Part shown: one piece after another, positions 40,881-49,024 of the stretch | Layout of the letters: each line of letters starts with the position of its first letter | Numbering within the stretch: the stretch's first letter is position 1 | Assembly: GCF_000735355.1 (NCBI RefSeq) | Contig: NZ_JMPI01000036.1 | Location: 1-64,000, forward strand | Source: Buttiauxella agrestis ATCC 33320 | GTDB taxonomy: Bacteria; Pseudomonadota; Gammaproteobacteria; Enterobacterales; Enterobacteriaceae | DNA length: 64,000 nt | Direction: 5' to 3' | Translations under genes and position numbers: made by a program | The notes under the pieces: model-generated | What the model saw: only the letters and a program-made list of their open reading frames with translations | Databases searched by the model: none | What the model was told of the DNA's origin: nothing

Positions 40881-41456
40881 TTACGGCATCTCCGGCCATT
40901 CAATATCCGGTGCCATTTCCGGCTCGACCCGGCTCAGTAACACCCGGTATTTTTTCCAGGCCATCAGCGAGGCGGTCTCCTCTTCGGTCGCCATTTCAAA
41001 ATCCACCGCATCCTGCAAGGTGGCAATCACATCCCCGGCCTGTTTCATCTGGCCGTTTTTCATGCCCTGCGCGTCGCTCACCTGAGCCGCGTGTTCGGCC
41101 TGTGCATCCGCCACCCACTGGCTGCCGTCCCATCTCTGCCAGGCCGTATCCGGTGCAACAGGGGTTGTTTCTGGCGGATACGCACCCGGCTCGGTGATGT
41201 ACTGCTGCCTGCCGGTGGTGGTGCTGTAAACGACTTCGCCCCGGTGATCTTCGGTAAGCTGCCAGCCCTGTGTTTCACTGTCGAAAACAGGGATGAAACC
41301 TGCCACCGCTTCCGGGGGTTTGACCGTCGTACAGTGAGCGGGCAGTCCGGTAAAGGCCGGGATTAGGGCATCCCCCTGACCAATAAATTCACGGGTATCG
41401 GCACGCAGGTTATAGACGGTTATCGTTCTGTTTTTACTGGTCATAATGAATGTCAT
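40881..41456 (-). CDS. Tail fibre assembly protein (gpG position)
   Basis: A 191-residue tail fibre assembly chaperone of the Tfa/caudo_TAP type. The C-terminal segment TPVAPDTAWQRWDGSQWV and the end region rich in E and W are family features. It occupies the P2 gene G place after the fibre gene and overlaps the fibre stop by one base. It helps fold or trimerise the fibre and usually travels with its fibre by recombination. Confidence 0.9.
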   Translation of the reverse strand: MTFIMTSKNRTITVYNLRADTREFIGQGDALIPAFTGLPAHCTTVKPPEAVAGFIPVFDSETQGWQLTEDHRGEVVYSTTTGRQQYITEPGAYPPETTPVAPDTAWQRWDGSQWVADAQAEHAAQVSDAQGMKNGQMKQAGDVIATLQDAVDFEMATEEETASLMAWKKYRVLLSRVEPEMAPDIEWPEMP

Positions 41457-43393
41457 CAGGCAAGTCTCACAATGTAATTAATCGCGGTATTCTTGACGGT
41501 ATTCTCGGCATTTCCCGTCGCATTCACGGTGATGGCGTGTCCGTGTGCACCCATCACGACCGTGTGGTTGTGCGCCCCAATCGCCACCCAGTGATCGTGC
41601 GCGCCAATACCGACCGAGTGCGCGTGATTGCCGCTGCCGTCGATACGATCCCCGGCGGCCCACGAAATATTGGAGGCGTGCATCCCAAGCCCGGTGCCGG
41701 GGGTGTCCCGGTAGGCTGAGGTGCTGCAATAACGGAAGTTATGCGCGTGCCATCCCCCTTCGGTGGTGGATTTGGTGCCATAGTCAAAACTGGTGGCTTG
41801 CTTAGAGCCGTAGTCAAACTGACTCACCGCTTTGGTGCCTAAATCGGTCTCAGAAGCACTGGCCGTGTGGGCGTGTGACTTAATGCCGTCTTCTTCGTAA
41901 GACAGGACGCCGCGACCTTCGGGCTTTCCTTTGAGGGTCATGCCGCGCAAATCAGGCAGCACGCCTGACGGGTAAACCTGCGCAAGCTGCGGATACGCCG
42001 CTTTGTCAAAACCCTGACCGTGCAGGAAGGCGTAACCCGCCGGGGGCGTATCCGACGGCCACGGAATGGGTGCGCCGACCGGGAAAGTCATGTCGGGTTT
42101 ATTGGTGGTGTTGTAGTCGCGCCGCCAGCCTGGCGAATAGTCATCACCGTGGTGAATATAGGTAAACTGCGCGCTGGCGACCCCGCCACCGGTGGTGGTG
42201 GTCGGTGTGGTGATACGCAGCGTCAGCGACCCCTTTGAACCCATGACTTCGACGACCGCCCCGGCAAGACAGATATGGCCGCAGCCGGTATCCGTGATGA
42301 TTTTATTCCCGGCGTAACTCCATGAGCCTTTGACCATCCAGTAAGGGTGAGCAAATGCGCCTTTTTCCTCCAGCCAGGCAAGAAACTCGGCGGTAGTCCA
42401 CGGATTGCTGTCCCCGCCAATATTCATGCTGCCCGCACTTCGCCCGGCACCAATGTTTCTGACAAATAAATCCCGGTCAGGAATGTCCGCGCCGTTCTGG
42501 TCTTTTTGCAGACGCGACTGCGCATTATCATTCGCCGCTTTGACGGCTTTCGGGGTGGCAGCCAGCACCTCACTGACGCTGTCCGTCGCACTGCTTAACT
42601 GCACAATGCCCTTGCGTCCGGTAGTCGCATCCTGTGCGGTGTATTTTCCGTTTGCCAGGTCATACGCGGCTTTCACCGCTTTCGGCGTGGCGGCCAGCAC
42701 CTCACTGACGCTGTCGGTGGCACTGCTTAACTGCACAATCCCTTTGCGTCCGGTGGTCGCATCCTGTGCGGTGTATTTGGCGTTAGCCAGGTCATACACG
42801 GCTTTGACCGCTTTCGGCGTGGCGGAAAGCACCTCGCTGTCGCTGTCAGTGGCGCTGCTCAGTTGCGTCAGACCTTTGGCGGTCAGTGTCGCATCCGGGT
42901 GTCTGCGTGAGCGCTCATGCTCCGCGAGTTTATCGTCGACATAGTCCTGGGTTGCCATCACGGTAGTGGTGTCGATAACCAGCTCCACAGACTCCAGCGC
43001 ACTGACAATAATCACCATCCGCAGCGTCTGCGCGCGTCCTGAGCCTTCGGCCAGCTCCGGCTTGTAGCTCTCCGCCATATTCGCCACGGCAATCAGCGTA
43101 CCGTCAGTGTCATACAGTCCCATTTCGCGCAGCCAGAATCCGCCCACCTCCGGCGGGATGACCAGCTCGGCCACCACATAATTTTTATTCTTCGCATCGA
43201 CACTGATTTTATTGAGTGCGGCACGCCATTTCTCAGCGATGAGTTTTGTCTGGCCGACATCCGGCACCGGCAGTGTGCCGCCACCGTCACCGACGGCCAT
43301 GTGCGTGAGAGTGATTTTTGTGCCGCTGGCCGTGGCGGCGGCCAGTTTTGCCGCCCCGGCGGTGGTAATGAGTGTTTTATATTTCACGGTCAT
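41456..43393 (-). CDS. H: Tail fibre protein gpH with collar domain and HxH tip
   Basis: A 645-residue fibre. Residues 1-155 are the conserved P2-type N-terminus that joins the baseplate through gpI. Residues about 163-291 hold three 43-residue repeats (KYTAQDATTGRKGIVQLSS type). Residues about 440-490 form a phage collar domain (WPSDTPPAGYAFLHG, LPDLRGM). The C-terminal third carries six H-x-H motifs (HAHT, HAHN, HAHS, HDHW, HNHT, HGHA), like the iron-binding needle of T4-type fibres. This part decides host receptor range and is probably mosaic. Confidence 0.93.
   Translation of the reverse strand: MTVKYKTLITTAGAAKLAAATASGTKITLTHMAVGDGGGTLPVPDVGQTKLIAEKWRAALNKISVDAKNKNYVVAELVIPPEVGGFWLREMGLYDTDGTLIAVANMAESYKPELAEGSGRAQTLRMVIIVSALESVELVIDTTTVMATQDYVDDKLAEHERSRRHPDATLTAKGLTQLSSATDSDSEVLSATPKAVKAVYDLANAKYTAQDATTGRKGIVQLSSATDSVSEVLAATPKAVKAAYDLANGKYTAQDATTGRKGIVQLSSATDSVSEVLAATPKAVKAANDNAQSRLQKDQNGADIPDRDLFVRNIGAGRSAGSMNIGGDSNPWTTAEFLAWLEEKGAFAHPYWMVKGSWSYAGNKIITDTGCGHICLAGAVVEVMGSKGSLTLRITTPTTTTGGGVASAQFTYIHHGDDYSPGWRRDYNTTNKPDMTFPVGAPIPWPSDTPPAGYAFLHGQGFDKAAYPQLAQVYPSGVLPDLRGMTLKGKPEGRGVLSYEEDGIKSHAHTASASETDLGTKAVSQFDYGSKQATSFDYGTKSTTEGGWHAHNFRYCSTSAYRDTPGTGLGMHASNISWAAGDRIDGSGNHAHSVGIGAHDHWVAIGAHNHTVVMGAHGHAITVNATGNAENTVKNTAINYIVRLA
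42521..42907. repeat. Three tandem 129-bp repeats in the tail fibre gene
   Basis: Three head-to-tail units of 129 bases (about 42521-42649, 42650-42778, 42779-42907) encode the 43-residue fibre repeats. The first two (by coordinate) are nearly identical in DNA; the third is more diverged. Copy-number change by recombination would lengthen or shorten the fibre shaft in frame. Confidence 0.75.
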
Positions 43394-43404
43394 GATGGCC
43401 TCTT

Positions 43405-43935
43405 TTATCCGGGGTAAACGGTGATAATGTCGCCGTCATAGCTGACGCCGCCGGTGTACAGATTGCCGGGGATATCCTGAATAATATTCAGGCCGGTCAG
43501 GTGACGACTCGCCGCTTTTGCATCCGCAATCAGCCGCTCCATCTCGTAATACATCTCCTCTGTGATGCCGCTTTCCAGCACGCCGATATCGAGGCGAAAG
43601 GTGCCGGGTGCATCATTGGTCTGCCACCATTCGGTGACGTTAATCAGGTAGCCGAGCGGCTCCACCACGCGGCGAATGGCACCAATCGTCCCTTTATGCT
43701 TATGCAGGTATTTGGCGGCCTTAATTACGCCGCGCTTGATTTCATCCGGCCACGTTTCATCCCAGCGGTCGACGGAAAATGCCCAGGCCAGATACGGCAA
43801 CAGCGGTGCGGGACAGGTCTCCGGGTTCCAGAGCTGGCGCAGTGGCACCGGCACGCGGTTAAGTTCCGCGCAGGCTTTCGCCGCCGCCAGCTCAAGCGGT
43901 GAGGAGCCGACCGGTAGCAGCCGGACGCTATTCAT
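43405..43935 (-). CDS. I: Baseplate protein gpI
   Basis: A 176-residue baseplate wedge protein (P2 gpI 176) to which the tail fibre attaches. I start at MNSVRLLPVGSSPLE, which aligns with P2; a longer frame lies within J. Conserved features are LRQLWNPETCPA and WAFSVDRWDE. It overlaps J by 8 bases. Confidence 0.95.
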   Translation of the reverse strand: MNSVRLLPVGSSPLELAAAKACAELNRVPVPLRQLWNPETCPAPLLPYLAWAFSVDRWDETWPDEIKRGVIKAAKYLHKHKGTIGAIRRVVEPLGYLINVTEWWQTNDAPGTFRLDIGVLESGITEEMYYEMERLIADAKAASRHLTGLNIIQDIPGNLYTGGVSYDGDIITVYPG

Positions 43936-44836
43936 CGGAGCCTCCGATAACGAGGCGGTAATCGGTGCAGTACGAGGCCTGCGTGTCATCAAGCACGATA
44001 TCGGCCAGCGGTTTTGCCAGCTCGACGCGCTGTACCCCTTCCACATGCAGGGCGGCATAAATGGCAGATTTGCGGATATCCCGCCCGAGGCGGTGCTGCG
44101 CGGTGATGTAGGCTTTTAACTTTGCCTCGGCGGCCTGCCTGACCGGCTCCATTTCAGGACCAGGGTAAAGGTACAGGGTCGCATCAATTTCATAGTCGAC
44201 GATGGCCGCCGACTGCACCGTCACCCGGTCGGCCACCGGGCGCACGTTCTCATCATTGAGCGCCAGGCAGACAATATTCACCAGCTCGGCGCTGGCGGTG
44301 CCGTTGCCTTCACGCGACAGCACCGAAATGGTGACGCAGGCCGGTGACGGGCTGATAACCGACACATCGGCGACCCGTCCGTCGGCACTGCGGCCATGGA
44401 ACTGATACGCCCCGACCGGACCCGCAACACTCAGCCCTTCAAACGACTGCTGAATACGCAGCCGGAAATCACTGTCGGACTCCATCACCGCCGCCACCGG
44501 CGGGATGGCGTTCTCATCGGCAGGGATAATGACCAGGCGCTCAACGTTATTGTTTGCGCCGAGCACATCAAGGTCATTTGCTCCGGAAAATGCCAGCATC
44601 ACTGCCAGCGCCGACTCGTTAACACGCTGGCGCAAAATCAGCTCACGATAGGCGTTTTCTTCCAGCAGTTTCACAATCGGCTCGGATTCGAGCGACAACG
44701 TGCGCGCAACGGCTTCCTGCTCCTCTTCGGGATAGAGGGAAATCAGCGTCGCTTTGCGTTCAGAAAGCAGGGTTTCATAGTCCAGCACCTCGACCACATC
44801 CGGTGGAGGTAACTGGCTCAGGTCGATGGTTGCCAT
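43928..44836 (-). CDS. J: Baseplate wedge protein gpJ
   Basis: A 302-residue baseplate J-like protein (P2 gpJ 302), the large wedge subunit. The start MATIDLSQLPPPDVVEVLDYE and the segment DLDVLGANNNVERLV are typical. It overlaps I by 8 bases and follows W by 4. Confidence 0.96.
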   Translation of the reverse strand: MATIDLSQLPPPDVVEVLDYETLLSERKATLISLYPEEEQEAVARTLSLESEPIVKLLEENAYRELILRQRVNESALAVMLAFSGANDLDVLGANNNVERLVIIPADENAIPPVAAVMESDSDFRLRIQQSFEGLSVAGPVGAYQFHGRSADGRVADVSVISPSPACVTISVLSREGNGTASAELVNIVCLALNDENVRPVADRVTVQSAAIVDYEIDATLYLYPGPEMEPVRQAAEAKLKAYITAQHRLGRDIRKSAIYAALHVEGVQRVELAKPLADIVLDDTQASYCTDYRLVIGGSDE

Positions 44837-44840
44837 AGTC

Positions 44841-45191
44841 TCAGCTCAGGGGGATGGTTAAGGAAAATGACGCACCACCGGTGCCGGTACGCACGCCGGT
44901 GATGTCGACAAATAACGTGCCAGCGGTGGTGCTCTCAAAGGTGATGGCCGTCAGCCGGATGCGTGGCTCCCATTTCAGGATCGCCATGTAGCAGGCCGAC
45001 ATAATTTGCAGGCGTAGCGCCGGGTTATCGGGCTGGTCAATCAGTGCCGACAGCAGCGAACCATAATCACGGCGCATCACACGCGAGCCAATGGGGGTGA
45101 TAAGAATGTCGCGCACGCTCTGACTGATATGTCCGGAATCGGACACACTCAGACCAGTGGCACGATTCATGCCGAGATAACGAACGGTCAT
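44841..45191 (-). CDS. W: Baseplate wedge protein gpW
   Basis: A 116-residue T4 gp25-like protein (P2 gpW 115), the inner baseplate subunit that starts sheath assembly. The segment DILITPIGSRVMRRDYGS is the family signature. It overlaps V by 4 bases. Confidence 0.95.
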   Translation of the reverse strand: MTVRYLGMNRATGLSVSDSGHISQSVRDILITPIGSRVMRRDYGSLLSALIDQPDNPALRLQIMSACYMAILKWEPRIRLTAITFESTTAGTLFVDITGVRTGTGGASFSLTIPLS

Positions 45192-45829
45192 TGCGTCCCC
45201 TCCGTCTGGCTTCCACCACGCTCGACGCCACCGTGCTTATGGTCATCAACCTGCACGCCGTTGGATTTAAAGGTGCCGCCGCTGTGCTCAATGTTGCCGC
45301 TCATGCTGCCGCCCTGTTTCACTTCCAGCGTGCCGGTGGTCAGCTTACTGGTGCAGACCACTTCCGGGGTATCGAGGGTGATTTTCTGGCTGGCCTTCAC
45401 CGTCACAAGCGGCACCGTGACGACAACAGATTCAGACGCCGTCACCGAGGCGGTTTTAATGCCCGACACGGTCAGTGCGCCGGTCTCCGGTTCGTATTCG
45501 ATAACGGCACCATCAGGAAAGGAAATGTGCAGCGCATCGGCAGACGCTGACGGTGCAGGGTTATCGTCGGAATAGATGCCAGGCAGCACAAAAGCGGTAT
45601 CCAGCTCGCCGCCAATTGCCAGCAGCAAAACCTGCTCACCGACAGAGGGTGCCCACCATGTACGCGAACGACCCGCGCGGGGCGTCAGCCAGTGCAGCCA
45701 GTCGGTTGTGATGCCGCCCGTTTCCACACGACATAACGCCCGCGTGGTGTCGACTTCGGTCACGATGCCGGTGCGGATGAGGTTGCGCAGAAGACGCGCG
45801 AGATCCTGGAGTGATGAGAAAGTATTCAT
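45188..45829 (-). CDS. V: Baseplate spike protein gpV
   Basis: A 213-residue membrane-piercing spike (P2 gpV 211). I start at MNTFSSLQDL, which aligns with P2; 21 codons of open frame upstream have no homology. The OB-fold domain (TWWAPSVGEQVLLLAIGGEL) is followed by a beta-helix and a C-terminal DHKH, the iron-binding H-x-H tip. It is the first gene of the V-W-J-I-H-G transcript. Confidence 0.95.
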   Translation of the reverse strand: MNTFSSLQDLARLLRNLIRTGIVTEVDTTRALCRVETGGITTDWLHWLTPRAGRSRTWWAPSVGEQVLLLAIGGELDTAFVLPGIYSDDNPAPSASADALHISFPDGAVIEYEPETGALTVSGIKTASVTASESVVVTVPLVTVKASQKITLDTPEVVCTSKLTTGTLEVKQGGSMSGNIEHSGGTFKSNGVQVDDHKHGGVERGGSQTEGTQ

Positions 45830-45903
45830 GGAGAAATAATGCCGCCCAGAACAAGGGGCGACAATCAGACAGAGATTTGTGGTAAACGACACAACATTGT
45901 GAT

Positions 45904-45921
45904 TGTCGTATACTCAACACA
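45904..45921 (-). promoter_or_regulatory. Ogr-type box for the V late promoter, overlapping a moron -10
   Basis: TGT-N12-ACA, an exact match to the P2 late-activator consensus, is centred at 45912.5, about 83 bases before V. The 12-base spacer contains TATACT (45909-45914), well placed as the -10 of the opposite-strand RipA-like gene. Another sequence with the shared GACACAAC motif lies at 45888-45895, so the true Ogr site is not certain. Confidence 0.5.
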
Positions 45922-45948
45922 AATCTCGTCAAACAAGGAAATTGAAAG

Positions 45949-46662
45949 ATGACACAGGACGAATATAATAAAAAATTTGGTATTGATATAAGTAACGAAA
46001 CAACTATCAACGCAGATGCAAAATTATTTCGAGCGTTCGAGAAAGCGCACGACATAAGAAAATTCGAGATAGAGCTTTACTGGAAACGAACAGCATATTT
46101 CTGGACTTTAATTGCAGCTATATTTACTGGTTACTTTCTACTTCTCACAACAGAAACAGCAAAGTTACCACTAAAAGAATTTTATCTTATTTTAGTTGCA
46201 TCAATTGGCCTGGCATTTTCTTTTGGATGGTTTTTAGCTGCCAAGGGCAGCAAATTCTGGCAAGAAAACTGGGAGGGCCACCTTGATTTACTTGAAGATA
46301 AAATCACTGGCCCATTATATAAAACGGTACTAATGGATAGAGAACCAGCTAAGCGCCTCACTGCATCATCAGCACCATTCTCCGTTACTAAAATTAATCA
46401 TTGGATTGCAGTAATGGTAATATTTATCTGGTTTATTCTTTTGCTCACCCCTTTAGTCAAACAAATACTCCCTATTTTGACCATAATCAAAAACATCACT
46501 GGTATTAAGATGATTGTTATTATCTTTTTTGAGATGGCGATTATTATTTGTACTTTTATTTTTATACGCCAAATGTATCTCAAAACACGCACAAAATTCA
46601 AATCAAAACCCGACATAAGAAATGTAAAGGCTATTGACCGAGAAGCAACATTAGATAAATAG
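45949..46662 (+). CDS. RipA-like four-helix membrane protein (moron)
   Basis: A 237-residue protein with four hydrophobic helices at about 48-67, 78-98, 151-172 and 187-209, and a cytoplasmic loop between the second and third. The segment KFWQENWEGHLDLLED followed by GPLYKTVL is what I remember of the RipA-type octameric membrane protein family; this assignment is from memory and moderate. It reads against the late genes, has a strong ribosome site (AAGGAA) and is much more AT-rich than V and S. It lies in the S-V interval of P2-like phages and ends at a bidirectional hairpin. Function unknown; a lysogen-expressed exclusion role is possible but not shown. Confidence 0.7.
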   Translation: MTQDEYNKKFGIDISNETTINADAKLFRAFEKAHDIRKFEIELYWKRTAYFWTLIAAIFTGYFLLLTTETAKLPLKEFYLILVASIGLAFSFGWFLAAKGSKFWQENWEGHLDLLEDKITGPLYKTVLMDREPAKRLTASSAPFSVTKINHWIAVMVIFIWFILLLTPLVKQILPILTIIKNITGIKMIVIIFFEMAIIICTFIFIRQMYLKTRTKFKSKPDIRNVKAIDREATLDK

Positions 46663-46672
46663 CACGGGCAAA

Positions 46673-46706
46673 AACCAGCTTTCGAATATCACTTCGAGAG
46701 CTGGTT
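46673..46706. terminator. Hairpin between the RipA-like gene and S
   Basis: An inverted repeat AACCAGCT/AGCTGGTT with an inner TCGAA/TTCGA pair, followed by an AT-rich stretch on the plus strand. It includes the last codons and stop of S, so it may terminate both the moron and the lysis-region transcript. Confidence 0.6.
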
Positions 46707-47138
46707 AATTATAATTTCTTCAATAGTTTTCTTTTCATCTTGGCCGAAACCCAACAACTTGCGCGCATCATACTGCACACTCTCACTATAGCGGTTTGGC
46801 TTGTCCCGTAACCCATCCTGATGCACCCGCGCCATACGCTGTACCCTCCCGACAAACTCCACAGCCGCAGCATCATTAGTGCCTTTCGCTTTCATATATC
46901 GGTTAGTGCGCAGTTTGGTAAACATTTCACGCTTTACACGACCCTTTTTACCTTTCACCGGCTGACGCTTTCGGGCGGCGTACGGCGTGCCGTCCGGTGC
47001 CTGCTGGCGCTTGATGCGTTGCTGCTGCGAGGCTCTGAGCTGTTTTGCAATCTCAGCGGTCATTCTGCGGCGCGCAGCAGGTGACAGGCTGGCAATCAGC
47101 CCGGCGAGCTTGTCCTCAAAGGGTCTGAACTCATTCAT
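46689..47138 (-). CDS. S: Tail completion protein gpS
   Basis: A 149-residue P2 gpS family protein (P2 150) needed to finish tails before joining to heads. It has the basic segment RMTAEIAKQLRASQQQRIKRQ. It overlaps R by 8 bases. Its last codons lie in the terminator hairpin shared with the neighbouring moron. Confidence 0.94.
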   Translation of the reverse strand: MNEFRPFEDKLAGLIASLSPAARRRMTAEIAKQLRASQQQRIKRQQAPDGTPYAARKRQPVKGKKGRVKREMFTKLRTNRYMKAKGTNDAAAVEFVGRVQRMARVHQDGLRDKPNRYSESVQYDARKLLGFGQDEKKTIEEIIINQLSK

Positions 47139-47598
47139 GCCACTGGCTCACCAGCTCGCCGTGAACATAAAGCTCCATAGGCCGCGTGACATTCTCCGGT
47201 AACGGCGGCTCGGCGGCATGCTTCACGTGCAGGGCTTCACCTTCCTGCCTGACCAGTGTGCGCTCAGTCAGCAACAGGCTGATACTCACGTCGACACTCT
47301 CGTCATCGTTAATATCGGCGATATAGGTGAAGCCCTTTTTGCGCCCTTCATCGGTAGTCATGATGTCGGGCTGGTTCTCACGCAGCCAGGCATTGACCGG
47401 CACGATAAGGTAATCCAGATCGCCGTGATAATCCGTGACGACGATGTTGAGCGTGTACTGATTTTCAAACGACAGCGAGGTCGCAAGTGTTGCGGCAATT
47501 TTCCCGCTGTCGATAAAAATGCGCAGCATATCCGGGTTATTACGCAGCACCGGAGCCGCATCACATAGGGCTTTGCGTAAACTGGCGGGCTTGAGCAT
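47131..47598 (-). CDS. R: Tail completion protein gpR
   Basis: A 155-residue protein equal in length to P2 gpR. I start at MLKPASLRKALCDAAP; the longer frame upstream lies within lysC. It overlaps lysC by 38 bases and S by 8. Confidence 0.93.
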   Translation of the reverse strand: MLKPASLRKALCDAAPVLRNNPDMLRIFIDSGKIAATLATSLSFENQYTLNIVVTDYHGDLDYLIVPVNAWLRENQPDIMTTDEGRKKGFTYIADINDDESVDVSISLLLTERTLVRQEGEALHVKHAAEPPLPENVTRPMELYVHGELVSQWHE

Positions 47599-47851
47599 CG
47601 AGTTCGTCCTGGCAGTGTCTGATAGTTTCAGTCTGGGCGGCACAACTGACTAGTGCCGCCTCAAGCTGGCGAATATCCGCGCTTAAATCGCCGTTAGTGC
47701 GCGGGCTGCTTGCCGGTATCGGACACAGCGCCACTTTCGGACAGCCACTGTAAATAATCGGCGGTGGTGGTGAATGCGGGGCGGGTGTGCAACCGGATAA
47801 TGTCATCAGGCAAATCAGACTCATACCACTCACGCAGCGCTTTATTTTCAT
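47561..47851 (-). CDS. lysC: Outer-membrane spanin lipoprotein LysC
   Basis: A 96-residue o-spanin (same length as P2 LysC) with a signal sequence and lipobox LSGC, so the mature chain begins at Cys21. It is proline-rich after the lipid anchor. The gene overlaps lysB by 158 bases in another frame, the nested spanin arrangement. With LysB it fuses the inner and outer membranes in the last step of lysis. Confidence 0.9.
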   Translation of the reverse strand: MKIKRCVSGMSLICLMTLSGCTPAPHSPPPPIIYSGCPKVALCPIPASSPRTNGDLSADIRQLEAALVSCAAQTETIRHCQDELDAQARQFTQSPM

Positions 47852-48119
47852 TGAGTAACCTCGTCACGGTGTTGCCACGATTCGCCGCCAGCGCATTAGC
47901 CGTGGCGAGTTTATTGCGTAAATCGACCTGCGCCTGCTCGTTGCGCTGCCGAATACTGGCGGCAACATCGAGTTGATTGCGCTGCATGGTTATCTGGGTT
48001 TTCTGCTCTCCGGCGACACGGTTGGCCTTTTCAAATGAGCGGGTCAGCGTGCTGTTTTCGCGCTTCATCCACACCAGACCGGCGACGGCCAGCAACAGCA
48101 GAATAATCAGCGTTTTCAT
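47694..48119 (-). CDS. lysB: Inner-membrane spanin LysB
   Basis: A 141-residue i-spanin with an N-terminal membrane anchor (residues 3-18) and a long coiled-coil periplasmic region (about 20-100, rich in N, Q, R and A). It partners the LysC lipoprotein nested in its 3' half. It overlaps gene K by 4 bases; in P2 a lysA gene stands between K and lysB, and it is absent here. Confidence 0.92.
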   Translation of the reverse strand: MKTLIILLLLAVAGLVWMKRENSTLTRSFEKANRVAGEQKTQITMQRNQLDVAASIRQRNEQAQVDLRNKLATANALAANRGNTVTRLLNENKALREWYESDLPDDIIRLHTRPAFTTTADYLQWLSESGAVSDTGKQPAH

Positions 48120-48640
48120 TCAATCCCCCTGAGACAGTAAGCGCGCTCACGTGCGCGGCGGTTTTCCAGCCCGGTATTTTTCTGCCCGTTGACGTATACC
48201 CAGCGGGGAAGCTGGTTGCACGCCTGCCCCCACTGCTGGCGCTTGATAAACGAGACCAGCGTCGAGCGACAGGCTGCACCGGTGCCGACGTTAAACGCAA
48301 AACTGACCACCGCGTCATACACCGGCTGCGGCATGGCAACCGGTGCGCAGACCGCAAGACGGCGCTCAACATTCAGCACATCGCTGACCAGGTTCTGCGC
48401 GGCCTGGCGTTCGGTAATATCGCCTTTCGGGGTGACGCCTGCTGTATGGCCGATGCCTGACGTCCAGACACCGGCGCTGCACTGGTACGGTTTGAGGCGG
48501 CACCCTTCGAGGTCAGCAATCAGCGCCAGCCCGTCGGGTGAGGTTTTCAGTAAGCGGAAATCCGGCATCAGGACGGCAAGCGCCAGCACCACGGCCACGC
48601 TGCAACGTTTAACGATTGATGCCACGCACCACCTCCTCAT
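48116..48640 (-). CDS. SAR endolysin, GH24 lysozyme (gpK position)
   Basis: A 174-residue lysozyme-type endolysin. The N-terminal hydrophobic segment (about residues 13-30) is a weakly hydrophobic signal-anchor-release type. The T4-like catalytic pattern E-x8-C-x5-T is visible as Glu45, Cys54 and Thr60, the cysteine variant known from P1- and P21-type SAR lysozymes. P2 itself carries a different gpK without this segment, so the lysis cassette has been exchanged. It overlaps the holin gene by 32 bases. Confidence 0.9.
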   Translation of the reverse strand: MRRWCVASIVKRCSVAVVLALAVLMPDFRLLKTSPDGLALIADLEGCRLKPYQCSAGVWTSGIGHTAGVTPKGDITERQAAQNLVSDVLNVERRLAVCAPVAMPQPVYDAVVSFAFNVGTGAACRSTLVSFIKRQQWGQACNQLPRWVYVNGQKNTGLENRRARERAYCLRGIE

Positions 48641-48830
48641 TCAGCCCCATGGCGCGCAGATAGCGGAAGGTCTGGCGGCGATACCAGAAATTGACCAGCG
48701 CGGTGAAAATCGCACAACCTCCGCCGACATACAGCGCCATTTTTTCCGGCGTCTGCGTCCCGAAATACGCCAGCGCCACCGACAACCAGTAGGTGACAAA
48801 CGTCGTGATTTTTTCCATTGTCAGTCCCAT
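48609..48830 (-). CDS. Holin (gpY position)
   Basis: A 73-residue small membrane protein with two hydrophobic helices (about 9-24 and 32-50) and a charged C-terminus (YRRQTFRYLRAMG), the pattern of two-helix holins or pinholins. A second start lies at codon 5. It overlaps X and K. With a SAR endolysin a pinholin would be enough to trigger lysis; that pairing is inference. Confidence 0.85.
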   Translation of the reverse strand: MGLTMEKITTFVTYWLSVALAYFGTQTPEKMALYVGGGCAIFTALVNFWYRRQTFRYLRAMGLNEEVVRGINR

Positions 48831-49024
48831 AAGTTCAGCGTCTCCGCAACAGGGGAAGAATCGATATCCGGTAGCTCAACAGCGGTGCCGTGGGGCATTT
48901 CCTCGCCCAGCTCGGCGAGACCCGGATTCGCCAGCAGCACCGCTTCGACCACGCCCCCGGTGCGCCCGTAATGGCGCGCGCACAGTGCATCCAGCGTGTC
49001 ACCCTGGAGGGCAATCACCTGCAT
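48821..49024 (-). CDS. X: Tail protein gpX
   Basis: A 67-residue protein equal in length to P2 gpX, with a LysM-like fold common in tail proteins. It starts MQVIALQGDTLDALC and ends AVELPDIDSSPVAETLNLW. It starts at TGATG overlapping the stop of L, and is essential for tails in P2. Confidence 0.93.
   Translation of the reverse strand: MQVIALQGDTLDALCARHYGRTGGVVEAVLLANPGLAELGEEMPHGTAVELPDIDSSPVAETLNLWD

Noticed and set aside
42521-42907. Tandem repeat as a CRISPR array
   Set aside because: Units are contiguous 129-base coding repeats in the fibre gene with no spacers.
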